A stretch of 64,000 nucleotides of DNA from Paenibacillus caseinilyticus (GTDB taxonomy: Bacteria; Bacillota; Bacilli; Paenibacillales; NBRC-103111): contig NZ_JAQAGY010000003.1 in the NCBI RefSeq assembly GCF_027533645.1, positions 310,001 through 374,000 of the forward strand. Direction: 5' to 3'. This document shows, piece after piece, positions 41,488 to 48,798 of the stretch. The notes under the pieces are model-generated. The model was not told the origin of the DNA. It searched no databases and worked only from the letters and a program-made list of their open reading frames with translations. Each line of letters starts with the position of its first letter. Within the stretch, counting starts at the first letter, position 1. The position numbers were made by a program, and so were the translations under genes.

Positions 41488-41979
41488 TCAAATCACGTAA
41501 TCCAGGACCTCTTCATAACGCAGGTAAGTACGGGCCTTCGCCGGAGCCGGCGTATAGATATGAAAGGAGAGCGCCCGGGACTCTCCCGGGTTCACAAGCT
41601 GATGGATCTGGTTCTTGGGGGCATAGAAGAAGCTGTGCTCCGCAACCGCCGCTTCTCCTCTCTGGTGCGGATACCCGTAAGAATCCAGCCGGAACATCCG
41701 GTTGACCAGCATCCCCTGGACTAAGAACATACAGCCCACCGCATCCCCGTGATCGTGGATGAACGTCTCTTTGCCGGCAGGCAGGTGAATCAGCACCGCT
41801 TCCGCTTCCTCGCTGCGGACGATCGATGTTCTTCCGTATGGGAGCGCATGGGGCTCGGAGATATACGGCTCCAGCCGCGACAGCGACAGATCGAGCCCCT
41901 GCATCAGCACCCTCAGTTCCTTCGGCGAGGCCTGCGACAGCCCCGACAATCCTTTCTCCACCTGCTGGATCCAGTTCAT
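41488..41979 (-). CDS. Cysteine dioxygenase, type I family
   Basis: A 163-residue cupin of the cysteine dioxygenase family. The iron ligands are His75 and His77 in FIHDHGDAVGCMFLVQG, and His126 in PKNQIHQLVNPGE. This is the 3-His site that oxidises cysteine to cysteine sulfinate. The bacterial form lacks the Cys-Tyr crosslink Cys of the mammalian enzyme in many cases, and here Cys83 follows the HDHG motif. Length and layout match the YubC-like proteins of Bacillus. It is transcribed leftward with a 164-bp gap before the esterase gene. Other thiol acids are possible substrates. Confidence 0.9.
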   Translation of the reverse strand: MNWIQQVEKGLSGLSQASPKELRVLMQGLDLSLSRLEPYISEPHALPYGRTSIVRSEEAEAVLIHLPAGKETFIHDHGDAVGCMFLVQGMLVNRMFRLDSYGYPHQRGEAAVAEHSFFYAPKNQIHQLVNPGESRALSFHIYTPAPAKARTYLRYEEVLDYVI

Positions 41980-42481
41980 CTGGTGTCCTCCGCTCTATTC
42001 ATTAGTTTTTCTTACCGGTTCCATAAGTTTCTCTTATGCTTTAGATACCACCACATTATGCGCTCGCCCGAAAGGAAGTTCCTGCCGAAGCGGTGCTTTG
42101 AGCGGATCCAGCGTCTTATTTTTTGGGGGGAAGGACAACCGATGGACTCCACAGCGTGCACGCCTTGCAGACTTCACCTTCCAGCAGTTCCTTCCTCGCC
42201 GCCGGCGGTACGCTGCCCGGGCGGATCTGCCTCTTAAGGAAGTTTTAAGGTTCGGGCTCCGGAATCCTTAAGATTTGGCGCCTATACTTACGGAAGAGCA
42301 AGAGAGCGCACGGACGCCATCCCCGTGAATTGTCCGCTCTCCCGGGCCCATGGTATGCTTGCACGTAAGCGTGAGCGCTGTCCCCCCTTCGAAGAGAAGG
42401 ACGCGCCTAGGAAGTACGGCAAGCCGTGAACCACCCGCGGATGTAAAGAAATCTGTTACAGGAAGGAGAGGGGACCCTTAC
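41980..42481. other. Divergent intergenic region with direct repeats
   Basis: About 500 bp without a gene. TTAAGG occurs at 42234-42239 and 42245-42250, an 11-bp period, and CCTTAA at 42266-42271. This is the spacing of OmpR-family operators. The rest shows nothing definite. Confidence 0.5.
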
Positions 42482-43174
42482 ATGGCCCAGCCTGCCATTC
42501 TTATCGTCGACGACGAGAAAGACATTATCGACCTCATCGAGATCTACCTGCGCAATGAAGGCTATCGCCTGCTTCGGGCGTCGAACGGACTGGAAGCCCT
42601 CAGCCTCCTGGAGAAGGAGGATGTCGACCTGATCGTCCTCGACCTCATGATGCCGAAGATGGACGGCATCGAAGCGTGCCTCAAGATCCGCGAAACCCGC
42701 AACATGCCCATCATCATGCTCTCCGCCAAAAGCCAGGACATGGACAAAATTCTCGGCCTCGGCACCGGCGCCGACGACTACATGACGAAGCCCTTCAATC
42801 CGCTCGAGCTTATCGCCCGGATCAAATCCCAGCTGCGCCGCTATACCCGGCTGAACGTGGCCGCCCCGAACCGGGAGCATGAGATTGAGGTCGACGACCT
42901 GACGATCAACACGGCTACCCACGAGGTCAAGCTGGACGGCCGGGAGATCCGGCTGACCCCCCGCGAATTCGCGATTCTGGAGCTCCTTGCGCGCAACCGC
43001 GGCACGGTTTGGAGCATCGAGCGGATCTATGAGACCGTCTGGAAAGAGACGTATCTCGATTCGGACAACACCGTCATGGTACATATCCGCAAAATCCGGG
43101 AGAAAATCGAGGACAATCCTCGCAAGCCGCGGTTCATCAAAACGGTATGGGGAGTGGGATATAAAGTTGAATAA
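42482..43174 (+). CDS. OmpR-family response regulator (VanR-like)
   Basis: A 230-residue response regulator. The receiver has ILIVDDEKDI at its start, the phospho-acceptor Asp in DLIVLDLMMPKMDG, and the Lys in YMTKPFNPLEL. The C-terminal winged helix (from about residue 130) has LTPREFAILELLARNRGTVWSIERIYETVW and VMVHIRKIREKIEDNPRKPRFIKTVWGVGYKVE, typical of OmpR-family DNA-binding domains. The gene ends 8 bases inside the kinase gene that follows. Direct repeats with 11-bp period lie upstream and may be its own binding site. Confidence 0.95.
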   Translation: MAQPAILIVDDEKDIIDLIEIYLRNEGYRLLRASNGLEALSLLEKEDVDLIVLDLMMPKMDGIEACLKIRETRNMPIIMLSAKSQDMDKILGLGTGADDYMTKPFNPLELIARIKSQLRRYTRLNVAAPNREHEIEVDDLTINTATHEVKLDGREIRLTPREFAILELLARNRGTVWSIERIYETVWKETYLDSDNTVMVHIRKIREKIEDNPRKPRFIKTVWGVGYKVE

Positions 43175-45212
43175 GCCCGTCAAAATCAAAGGGCCCCGAA
43201 GGCCCCTGCTGGACCGGTTCCCGTTCCGCATATTCCCGTTCACCCTGCTGCGCGGCTTCCTGTTGTTCCTGGCCGATCTCTACCGGATGGCCAAGGTCCA
43301 GGTGGAACGCAGCGTCCGGCTGCAGCTCGTACTGACCTTCGGCGTGTGCCTGCTCGCCTCCCTCCTCTTCTATACGATCTCGTCGGCGGTCTTCGGCCAG
43401 ATCAACAAAGGCACCGTGATCGACTATTCCTTCGGGATCAACCGGATCGACTACGAAGCCCGGAACCTCGTGGAGCTGCTCGAACCGGTGGAGCCCGAGG
43501 GCGGGGAAGAACCGTTCCTTCCGGAGGAACCCGGCACGAGCGTAGGTGAGGAAGAGAGCGGCCAGAAGGTGCCGGCCGAACCGGCGCCTCAGGGGGGCAG
43601 CAGCTCTCACCCGGCGGGAGGCGGAAGCACGGCCCAGCCGGTACCTGGGCAGAACGCAGCTGGCGCGGGCGCGGCCCCGCAGGCGCCGGCCGCAGGAGCA
43701 GCGCCTCCCGCAACGGCGGCCGGCTCGGCAGTGCCTGCGGTGCCGGCCGTTGGAGCATCGCCCGCGGCGGCGGCCGGCTCGGTACCTCAGGCGCCGACTG
43801 CAGGAGCAGCGCCCACCGCGGCGGCTGGCAGCCCGTCCGTGCCGGCGGTACCTGCAGCCGCTGGCACGGTCCCGCAGCCGCTGTCGACGCCAAGCGCACC
43901 AAGCGTGCCGGCTGCTCCGCCGCCGGCCGTGTCCGCACCCAGCAGCACGACGGCGCAGCCGGTACCGGATGCCGAAGCGGAGCAGCGCCGGCTCGAGCAG
44001 CAGGAGCGCAAGCAGCGGCAGTTCCTCAGTACGGTGAAGCGGCTCGCTTCGAACGACAAGTATAAGACCGTAATTACCGACCTGGAGGGCCGGGTCGTGT
44101 TCCGCAGCGAGAACGCTCCGGAAACCTATGTCGATGTGCACAGCGTCATCCGCAATGCCATGGACGCCCGGAACCGCAGCGATGAGGAACGGACCGAATT
44201 CTCGAGCTTCTATCCCGTCACCTACAACAACCAGAAGTCCTATCTCATCGTTACCGGGATTCCGCAGCCGGTGATCTCATACAGCAAGGGAACGAGCCCG
44301 CTGTCGATGCTCAGCGCCTTCGCCGTATTCATCTTCCTCTTCTACTACCTCACCCAGCGCAAAATGAGGTATATCGAAGAACTGGCGGGAGGCCTGCGCA
44401 TAATCGCCACCGGCAATCTCGACCACCGGGTGATCGAGCGCTCCAAAGACGAGCTCGGCTCCCTGGCCAAGGATATGAACCAGATGGTGGCCGACCTGCA
44501 GCACAAAATCGAAGAGGAGCGGCGCTCCGAGCGGTCCAAGAACGAGCTCATCACGAACGTATCGCATGATCTGCGCACCCCCCTGACTTTAATCATGGGG
44601 TATCTCAAGCTGCTCCACGACCGCAATTACGAGTCGCCCGAACAGGCCGCAGGCTATGTCGGCATCGCCTACAGCAAAGCCGAGAAGCTGAGGGGCTTGA
44701 TCGAGGACCTCTTCGAGTATACGAAGTATTCGAGCCAGGACGTGCCCCTGCACAAAAAAGGCGTTGTTCTGAACGAGGTGCTCGAACAGCTGCTCGAGGA
44801 GTATGTCACGCTGAGCGAAGAGCAGCAGCTGACGCTGATCCGCAGCATCCCGAGCGAACGGCTCAACGTACGGGTCGACGTGGAGCAGATCATCCGCGTC
44901 TTCGAGAACCTGCTCGGCAACGCCGTCAAATACAGCCCGAAGCCCGGCGTCATCTCCGTCGGGATGGCGAGGGACCGCAGCCATGCCATCGTGCGGATCA
45001 GCAACAAAGCCGATGCGCTTACCCGCACCGAGCTCGAACAGCTCTTCGACCGCTTCTACCGTGTCGACTCCGCCCGCACCTCGAGCAACGGCGGCTCGGG
45101 TCTCGGCCTTGCGATTGCCAAAAGCATCGTGGAATCGCACGGCGGCAGCATCTGGGCTGAATCCGAGAAGGATGAAATCCATCTGTATGTCAAGCTGAAG
45201 CTGATGGAATAA
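43167..45212 (+). CDS. VanS-like sensor kinase with long Ala/Pro-rich extracellular linker
   Basis: A 681-residue sensor kinase starting at TTG 43167, which overlaps the regulator's stop. The first membrane helix is at about 52-74. The next ~160 residues (110-270) are Ala, Pro, Gly and Val, in imperfect repeats such as PAAAAGSVPQAPTAGAAP, and then a small sensor region. The second helix is near 378-396, followed by a HAMP linker, the H-box NVSHDLRTPL near 464, the N-box ENLLGNAVKYSP near 579 and the G box GGSGLGLAIAKS near 641. The kinase core is intact. Such a long low-complexity segment is unusual in this family and probably spans the cell wall. Confidence 0.92.
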   Translation: MNKPVKIKGPRRPLLDRFPFRIFPFTLLRGFLLFLADLYRMAKVQVERSVRLQLVLTFGVCLLASLLFYTISSAVFGQINKGTVIDYSFGINRIDYEARNLVELLEPVEPEGGEEPFLPEEPGTSVGEEESGQKVPAEPAPQGGSSSHPAGGGSTAQPVPGQNAAGAGAAPQAPAAGAAPPATAAGSAVPAVPAVGASPAAAAGSVPQAPTAGAAPTAAAGSPSVPAVPAAAGTVPQPLSTPSAPSVPAAPPPAVSAPSSTTAQPVPDAEAEQRRLEQQERKQRQFLSTVKRLASNDKYKTVITDLEGRVVFRSENAPETYVDVHSVIRNAMDARNRSDEERTEFSSFYPVTYNNQKSYLIVTGIPQPVISYSKGTSPLSMLSAFAVFIFLFYYLTQRKMRYIEELAGGLRIIATGNLDHRVIERSKDELGSLAKDMNQMVADLQHKIEEERRSERSKNELITNVSHDLRTPLTLIMGYLKLLHDRNYESPEQAAGYVGIAYSKAEKLRGLIEDLFEYTKYSSQDVPLHKKGVVLNEVLEQLLEEYVTLSEEQQLTLIRSIPSERLNVRVDVEQIIRVFENLLGNAVKYSPKPGVISVGMARDRSHAIVRISNKADALTRTELEQLFDRFYRVDSARTSSNGGSGLGLAIAKSIVESHGGSIWAESEKDEIHLYVKLKLME

Positions 45213-45216
45213 CGGA

Positions 45217-45255
45217 AGCCCCCGGCCTCCCTTCACAAGGGAAGCCGGGGGCTTG
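45217..45255 (+). terminator. Terminator of the two-component operon
   Basis: AAGCCCCCGGC...GCCGGGGGCTT hairpin with a CACA loop 3-4 bp after the kinase stop. The T-run is weak (TTGTC), so efficiency is uncertain. Confidence 0.7.
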
Positions 45256-45341
45256 TCTGTGCTTGCCCGCGCTACGGGCGGAAGGTATACTGACACTGTC
45301 ACGGATCAAGCCGTGCAGCGTTAGAGAGGATGGTAGGCACA

Positions 45342-46142
45342 ATGCCGGGATTTTTGCTGGATTTGGATGGAACACTGTACCACGGGGATCACCCGATTCC
45401 GTATGCCGCCGAATTTATCGAATGGCTTAAGGGGCGGGGCTACCCTTATTTATATGTAACGAACAATTCGTCCCGGACGCCGGAGCAGGTAGCGCAGCAT
45501 CTGAGAAGAACGGGCATCGAAGCCGGGGCGCACGAGGTGCTGACCTCCTCCCAGGCTGCGGCCCTCTACATGAAAGACGCCGGACTTCCGCAAGGGCCCG
45601 TGCTGTATATCGGCGAGGAAGGGCTGCGGCAGGCGCTGACGGATGCCGGATTCGAAGCGGTCGCTGCCGGTGAGGACACGCAGCCCGAGACAGCCGCGGC
45701 CGTCGTGCAGGGCATCGACCGCAGCTTCAGCTACGGCAAGCTGCTGGCCGCCGTGCGGCACATCCGGCGCGGAGCCCGGTCCGTGCTGACCAATCCGGAC
45801 CACCTCCTGCCGTGGAACGGCGAATTGACGCCCGGAGCCGGCTCCATCGCGGCCTCCATCGAGCGCGCCAGCGAGACGCCGCCGGTCGTGATCGGCAAGC
45901 CGTCGCCGATCATCATGAAGTATGCCGTAGAACGGCTCGGACTGAGCCCGGGCGACATCTGGGCTGTGGGCGACAACCTCGGCACGGATATCCGCGGCGG
46001 GGCCGATGCCGGCTGCCGTACGTCGCTCGTGCTGACCGGCCTCGTTACCGAAGCGAACGCCGCCGAGCAGATCGCCCGCGCAGGCGTGGAGCCGGAGCTC
46101 GTCTGCAGGCACCTCATGGAACTTGCCGAGCGGATCGGCTAG
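45342..46142 (+). CDS. HAD-IIA family phosphatase (NagD-like)
   Basis: A 266-residue HAD hydrolase. Motif I is LLDLDGTLYHGD, motif II is YVTNNSSRTP, and the final motif GDIWAVGDNLGTDIRGG carries the acidic pair; the large cap between them places it in class IIA, near NagD, YutF and p-nitrophenylphosphatases. It should dephosphorylate a small metabolite, such as a sugar phosphate or nucleotide, in the cytoplasm. The ATG at 45342 is chosen over the one at 45330, which touches the AGAGG site. The last codons HLMELAERIG and the stop fall within the first copy of a 79-bp tandem repeat. Confidence 0.92.
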   Translation: MPGFLLDLDGTLYHGDHPIPYAAEFIEWLKGRGYPYLYVTNNSSRTPEQVAQHLRRTGIEAGAHEVLTSSQAAALYMKDAGLPQGPVLYIGEEGLRQALTDAGFEAVAAGEDTQPETAAAVVQGIDRSFSYGKLLAAVRHIRRGARSVLTNPDHLLPWNGELTPGAGSIAASIERASETPPVVIGKPSPIIMKYAVERLGLSPGDIWAVGDNLGTDIRGGADAGCRTSLVLTGLVTEANAAEQIARAGVEPELVCRHLMELAERIG

Positions 46143-46327
46143 CCCCGCGCAGGCGGGCAGCCGCGCATCGGCCGGTTCTTCCTGCCGGCACCTCATGGAG
46201 CTTGCCGAGCGGATCGGCTACCCCCGCGCAGGCGGGCAGCCGTGCAGCAGCCGCATCCTCCTGCCGGCACCTCATGGAGCTTGCCGAGCGGATCGGCTAC
46301 CCCCGCGCAGGCGGGCAGCCGTGCAGC
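46108..46327. repeat. 79-bp tandem triplication across two gene ends
   Basis: Three copies start at 46108, 46187 and 46266, with a period of exactly 79 bp. Each begins GGCACCTCATGGA and includes GCCGAGCGGATCGGCTA. Copy 1 encodes the end of the HAD phosphatase; copy 3 encodes the end of the convergent VOC-DinB protein (stop at 46297). Copies 2 and 3 are nearly identical and differ from copy 1 mainly in TAC for TAG at the HAD stop. Confidence 0.9.
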
Positions 46328-47166
46328 GTCCGGATCTCCGCGATCCGGCGCAGATGCACATTCGCATGCCCGGCCATCTGCTTCATGAGCCGGCCTGCGC
46401 TTTCTTCGCCCCCTCCGGCTGTGACCACGCTGCGGGCCAAGGCGCCCGGCACATGCCGGCAGACCGACAGCACATGCTCGCGCACCAGGCGGAACAAGGC
46501 CGCCTCGGTGCCGATGGGCCGGTCCGCGTAGCGCATCCCCTCGGCCCAATCATCCTGGCTGAAGCCCGGGCTGCGGTATTCCCGCCCGGGTTCCCTCGAT
46601 GCCAGCGCGAACTTCAGCTTATGCAGGGCAGCCAGCTCCAGATCCACCACATGCAGCACCTGCTGCCGGATACTCCAGCCCCCTGCGGCGGCGGTCCAGT
46701 CCAGCTGCGCCTCATCCAGGTCCGCCAGCACCGTCTCCAGTTCCTTGGGTCCCCCTTCGAACAACGCCACAATCTCGTCCTCCCCCGGAAACAGCTCCTG
46801 CCAATAGGCCGCCCGGTAGCCCTCAGGGGTATGCACCGTCAAGGTACGCCAGCAGCCCGGCTCGGATTCGTCCGAGCAGCGGACGCCAGCCCCGCGGACC
46901 CTTGCTTCCAAACCGTCCAGCCCTCCCGGTTCTGCCGGAGCGGGAAGATAGAACCGTCCGCCGGGCTCTACGGAGCGGGCACCCTCCGCCGCATGGCAGG
47001 CGTGCGTTCCCTTCTCTCCCATCAACAGGGCATACGCTCCTCCGGTCATTCGGAGCATCGCCCATCCTTCTCCATCCGCTTCCCGCTCCCATCCCAGCAC
47101 ATCCGCATACCAACATGCGGCTTCTTCGGCCTTCGTCACCTTTAGCAACAGATCCGCCTTGCCCAT
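46297..47166 (-). CDS. VOC (glyoxalase-like)-DinB fusion protein
   Basis: A 289-residue two-domain protein. Residues 1-125 form a VOC domain: LLKVTKAEEAACWYADVLGWE, MTGGAYALLMGEKG, and a closing RTLTVHTPEGYRAAYWQELF. Residues about 130-285 form a DinB/YfiT-like four-helix bundle with possible metal ligands in GWSIRQQVLHVVDLEL, HVPG and QMAGHANVHLRRIAEIR. DinB-type proteins are often metal-dependent thiol transferases; the VOC half may bind a related ligand. The fusion is unusual, and each half normally occurs alone. The ATG has GGGGGAG upstream. The C-terminus CPPARG lies in the third copy of the 79-bp repeat. Confidence 0.82.
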   Translation of the reverse strand: MGKADLLLKVTKAEEAACWYADVLGWEREADGEGWAMLRMTGGAYALLMGEKGTHACHAAEGARSVEPGGRFYLPAPAEPGGLDGLEARVRGAGVRCSDESEPGCWRTLTVHTPEGYRAAYWQELFPGEDEIVALFEGGPKELETVLADLDEAQLDWTAAAGGWSIRQQVLHVVDLELAALHKLKFALASREPGREYRSPGFSQDDWAEGMRYADRPIGTEAALFRLVREHVLSVCRHVPGALARSVVTAGGGEESAGRLMKQMAGHANVHLRRIAEIRTLHGCPPARG

Positions 47167-47294
47167 CCGAACTCCCCCGCTCCTGCCACAAAAAATATGG
47201 TTCCGATCAATGATAATCTCCCAATATGCCCATACTTGTAAGGATGACCAGTCCGGACATCACACTATCCAGCCTCACGGAGGGTCTTCCTTGT

Positions 47295-47825
47295 ATGAAT
47301 AAAACGCTATTGCTTCTGGCCGTACTGGCGGCATCTGCGCTGCTCTGGGCCGGCATAGCCGCCGACCGCCATGTGCAAGCCCCGGCCTCCATTTTCCCGG
47401 CAGCCCAGAACGTTACGGCCGCCCGCCTCGTCTCCGGCAGCGGTGAAGAAGGGATTCCGGGCAGCTCGGCTGAGCTGGATCTCCAGCTCCATGATGCGAA
47501 CCGGCTCGAGCTTGCCCGCATCCTATACTGGCTCTCCCAGGGTACGCTGCAGGGAGGCTTCAACCGCAGCCCTCTCCCTTCCGGCGGGCCGCACCAGCTC
47601 ATCATGGAAACGGTAGACGGAACCCGGCTTACGATTACGAATGCAATCGACCGGATTGCCATCCCGACAGGGGACAGCTGGATCAGCACGGGGGTCTCTG
47701 TCCCGCAGACGGTGAATGTACAGATGAATGACAAGACGGCCCGCATCACAGCCCCCGATCTCAAGCGGTGGATGGAAGAGACGCTCCCGAAGCGAATGGA
47801 AGAAAGCCGGCAGGAGCCCGAGTAA
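47295..47825 (+). CDS. Hypothetical exported or membrane-anchored protein
   Basis: A 176-residue protein with a hydrophobic N-terminal segment (MNKTLLLLAVLAASALLWAG), then a soluble region of strands: LDLQLHDANRLELARILYWLSQG, PHQLIMETVDGTRLTITNAIDRI and VNVQMNDKTARITAPDLKRWM. No family is recognised. The ATG at 47295 has GGAGGG 11 bases upstream and is preferred over the longer frame starting at 47226. It lies divergent from the VOC-DinB gene. Cell-surface location is inferred only from the N-terminus. Confidence 0.65.
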   Translation: MNKTLLLLAVLAASALLWAGIAADRHVQAPASIFPAAQNVTAARLVSGSGEEGIPGSSAELDLQLHDANRLELARILYWLSQGTLQGGFNRSPLPSGGPHQLIMETVDGTRLTITNAIDRIAIPTGDSWISTGVSVPQTVNVQMNDKTARITAPDLKRWMEETLPKRMEESRQEPE

Positions 47826-48013
47826 TCGGTGCCTCTGACCGGCTTTCTTAGGGTTTCGGATCAAGAGCGTAGGCTTCGGATCACCACCGCTCTCCCGCGG
47901 AAGCCGGCTTAACCGCCGGGCTGCCGCTTCATCCGCGGGCGAATCGGGCGGGAAGCAGGCGCTCATAGGCTTTGCAACGGCCTCTGCCCTCAGCAGCAGA
48001 AGGGCCAAGCCCG

Positions 48014-48604
48014 CTACACCGCCGGTTTCACCTCCATCGCTCCGCTCTCCTCGGGGACTTTGCGGCGTTCCACCATGAAGTAATAGAGGCCCGTCTTCGG
48101 GTCGGCCACCTCTTTCGATTGGACCACGGCTCCGCCATCGAGCAGGTTCATCCGCTTGACGGAGGCGTCATACACTCTTCCGGCATACACCTTAACGGTA
48201 TGCCCGCTCTCCGCCTTCGCCGTGAAGCTCATGGAGTCGAACGGGACATCCACCGAGCTCGACACATGGTAGTCCTCTCCCCGGAACCACCTGTACCCCT
48301 GTTCGCCCTTCGTGATGCTGCCCACCCCCAGAGCGCCTGCAGGCGCCCCGGATTCCGGCGTGTAGAAGACGAAGGTTTCGGCCTCATCCTTCTCCACGGA
48401 CAGCAGCTTTCCTTTTTCCGCCGCGAGCCCGGCTTGCACCGCTTCGTCCACTGTCGGGTGCCAAGCCTCCTTCGCGTCCGTCGCCCCGCCGGTCTGACCG
48501 GCCGCGCCGCTGCCCGGCTGCTGCGCCGGTTTCTTGTCTGCCGTACAGCCCGCCCCGAAGGTCAATAGAACCGCCAGCAGGAGGAGCATGATGCCTTTTC
48601 TCAT
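48014..48604 (-). CDS. Putative lipoprotein, unknown function
   Basis: A protein of about 196 residues with a lipoprotein signal peptide (MRKGIMLLLLAVLLTFGAGC), so Cys20 would be lipidated. A Gln-, Gly- and Ala-rich linker follows, then a domain with TVDEAVQAGLAAEKGKLLSVEKDE, FVFYTPESG and VKVYAGRVYDASVKRM. The second part has no match that I recognise. Three close starts (GTG 48613, ATG 48610, ATG 48604) are possible; AAAGGG spaced 8 bases supports 48604. The 188-bp stretch before it on the left shows nothing. Confidence 0.75.
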   Translation of the reverse strand: MRKGIMLLLLAVLLTFGAGCTADKKPAQQPGSGAAGQTGGATDAKEAWHPTVDEAVQAGLAAEKGKLLSVEKDEAETFVFYTPESGAPAGALGVGSITKGEQGYRWFRGEDYHVSSSVDVPFDSMSFTAKAESGHTVKVYAGRVYDASVKRMNLLDGGAVVQSKEVADPKTGLYYFMVERRKVPEESGAMEVKPAV

Positions 48605-48798
48605 CTTCATCACCCTTTCGTCTGGATCCCGGGTCTTTACCCCGAGATGGAGTCATTGCAAGAGCTTATAGTAGAGTCTATGCGGTGTTGTCCGTACTCT
48701 TACTTACCCAAACTCTGACTTACGCCATAAGACGAAGAATCAATGAAAAAAGTATCAATGGAAAATGGGGGCACGCCGGCGTAAAGGGCACGCCCGGA

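Noticed and set aside
43540-43980. Frames on both strands over the Ala/Pro-rich part of the sensor kinase
   Set aside because: They are shadows of the GC-rich repeat coding in the kinase frame, which continues without break on both sides.
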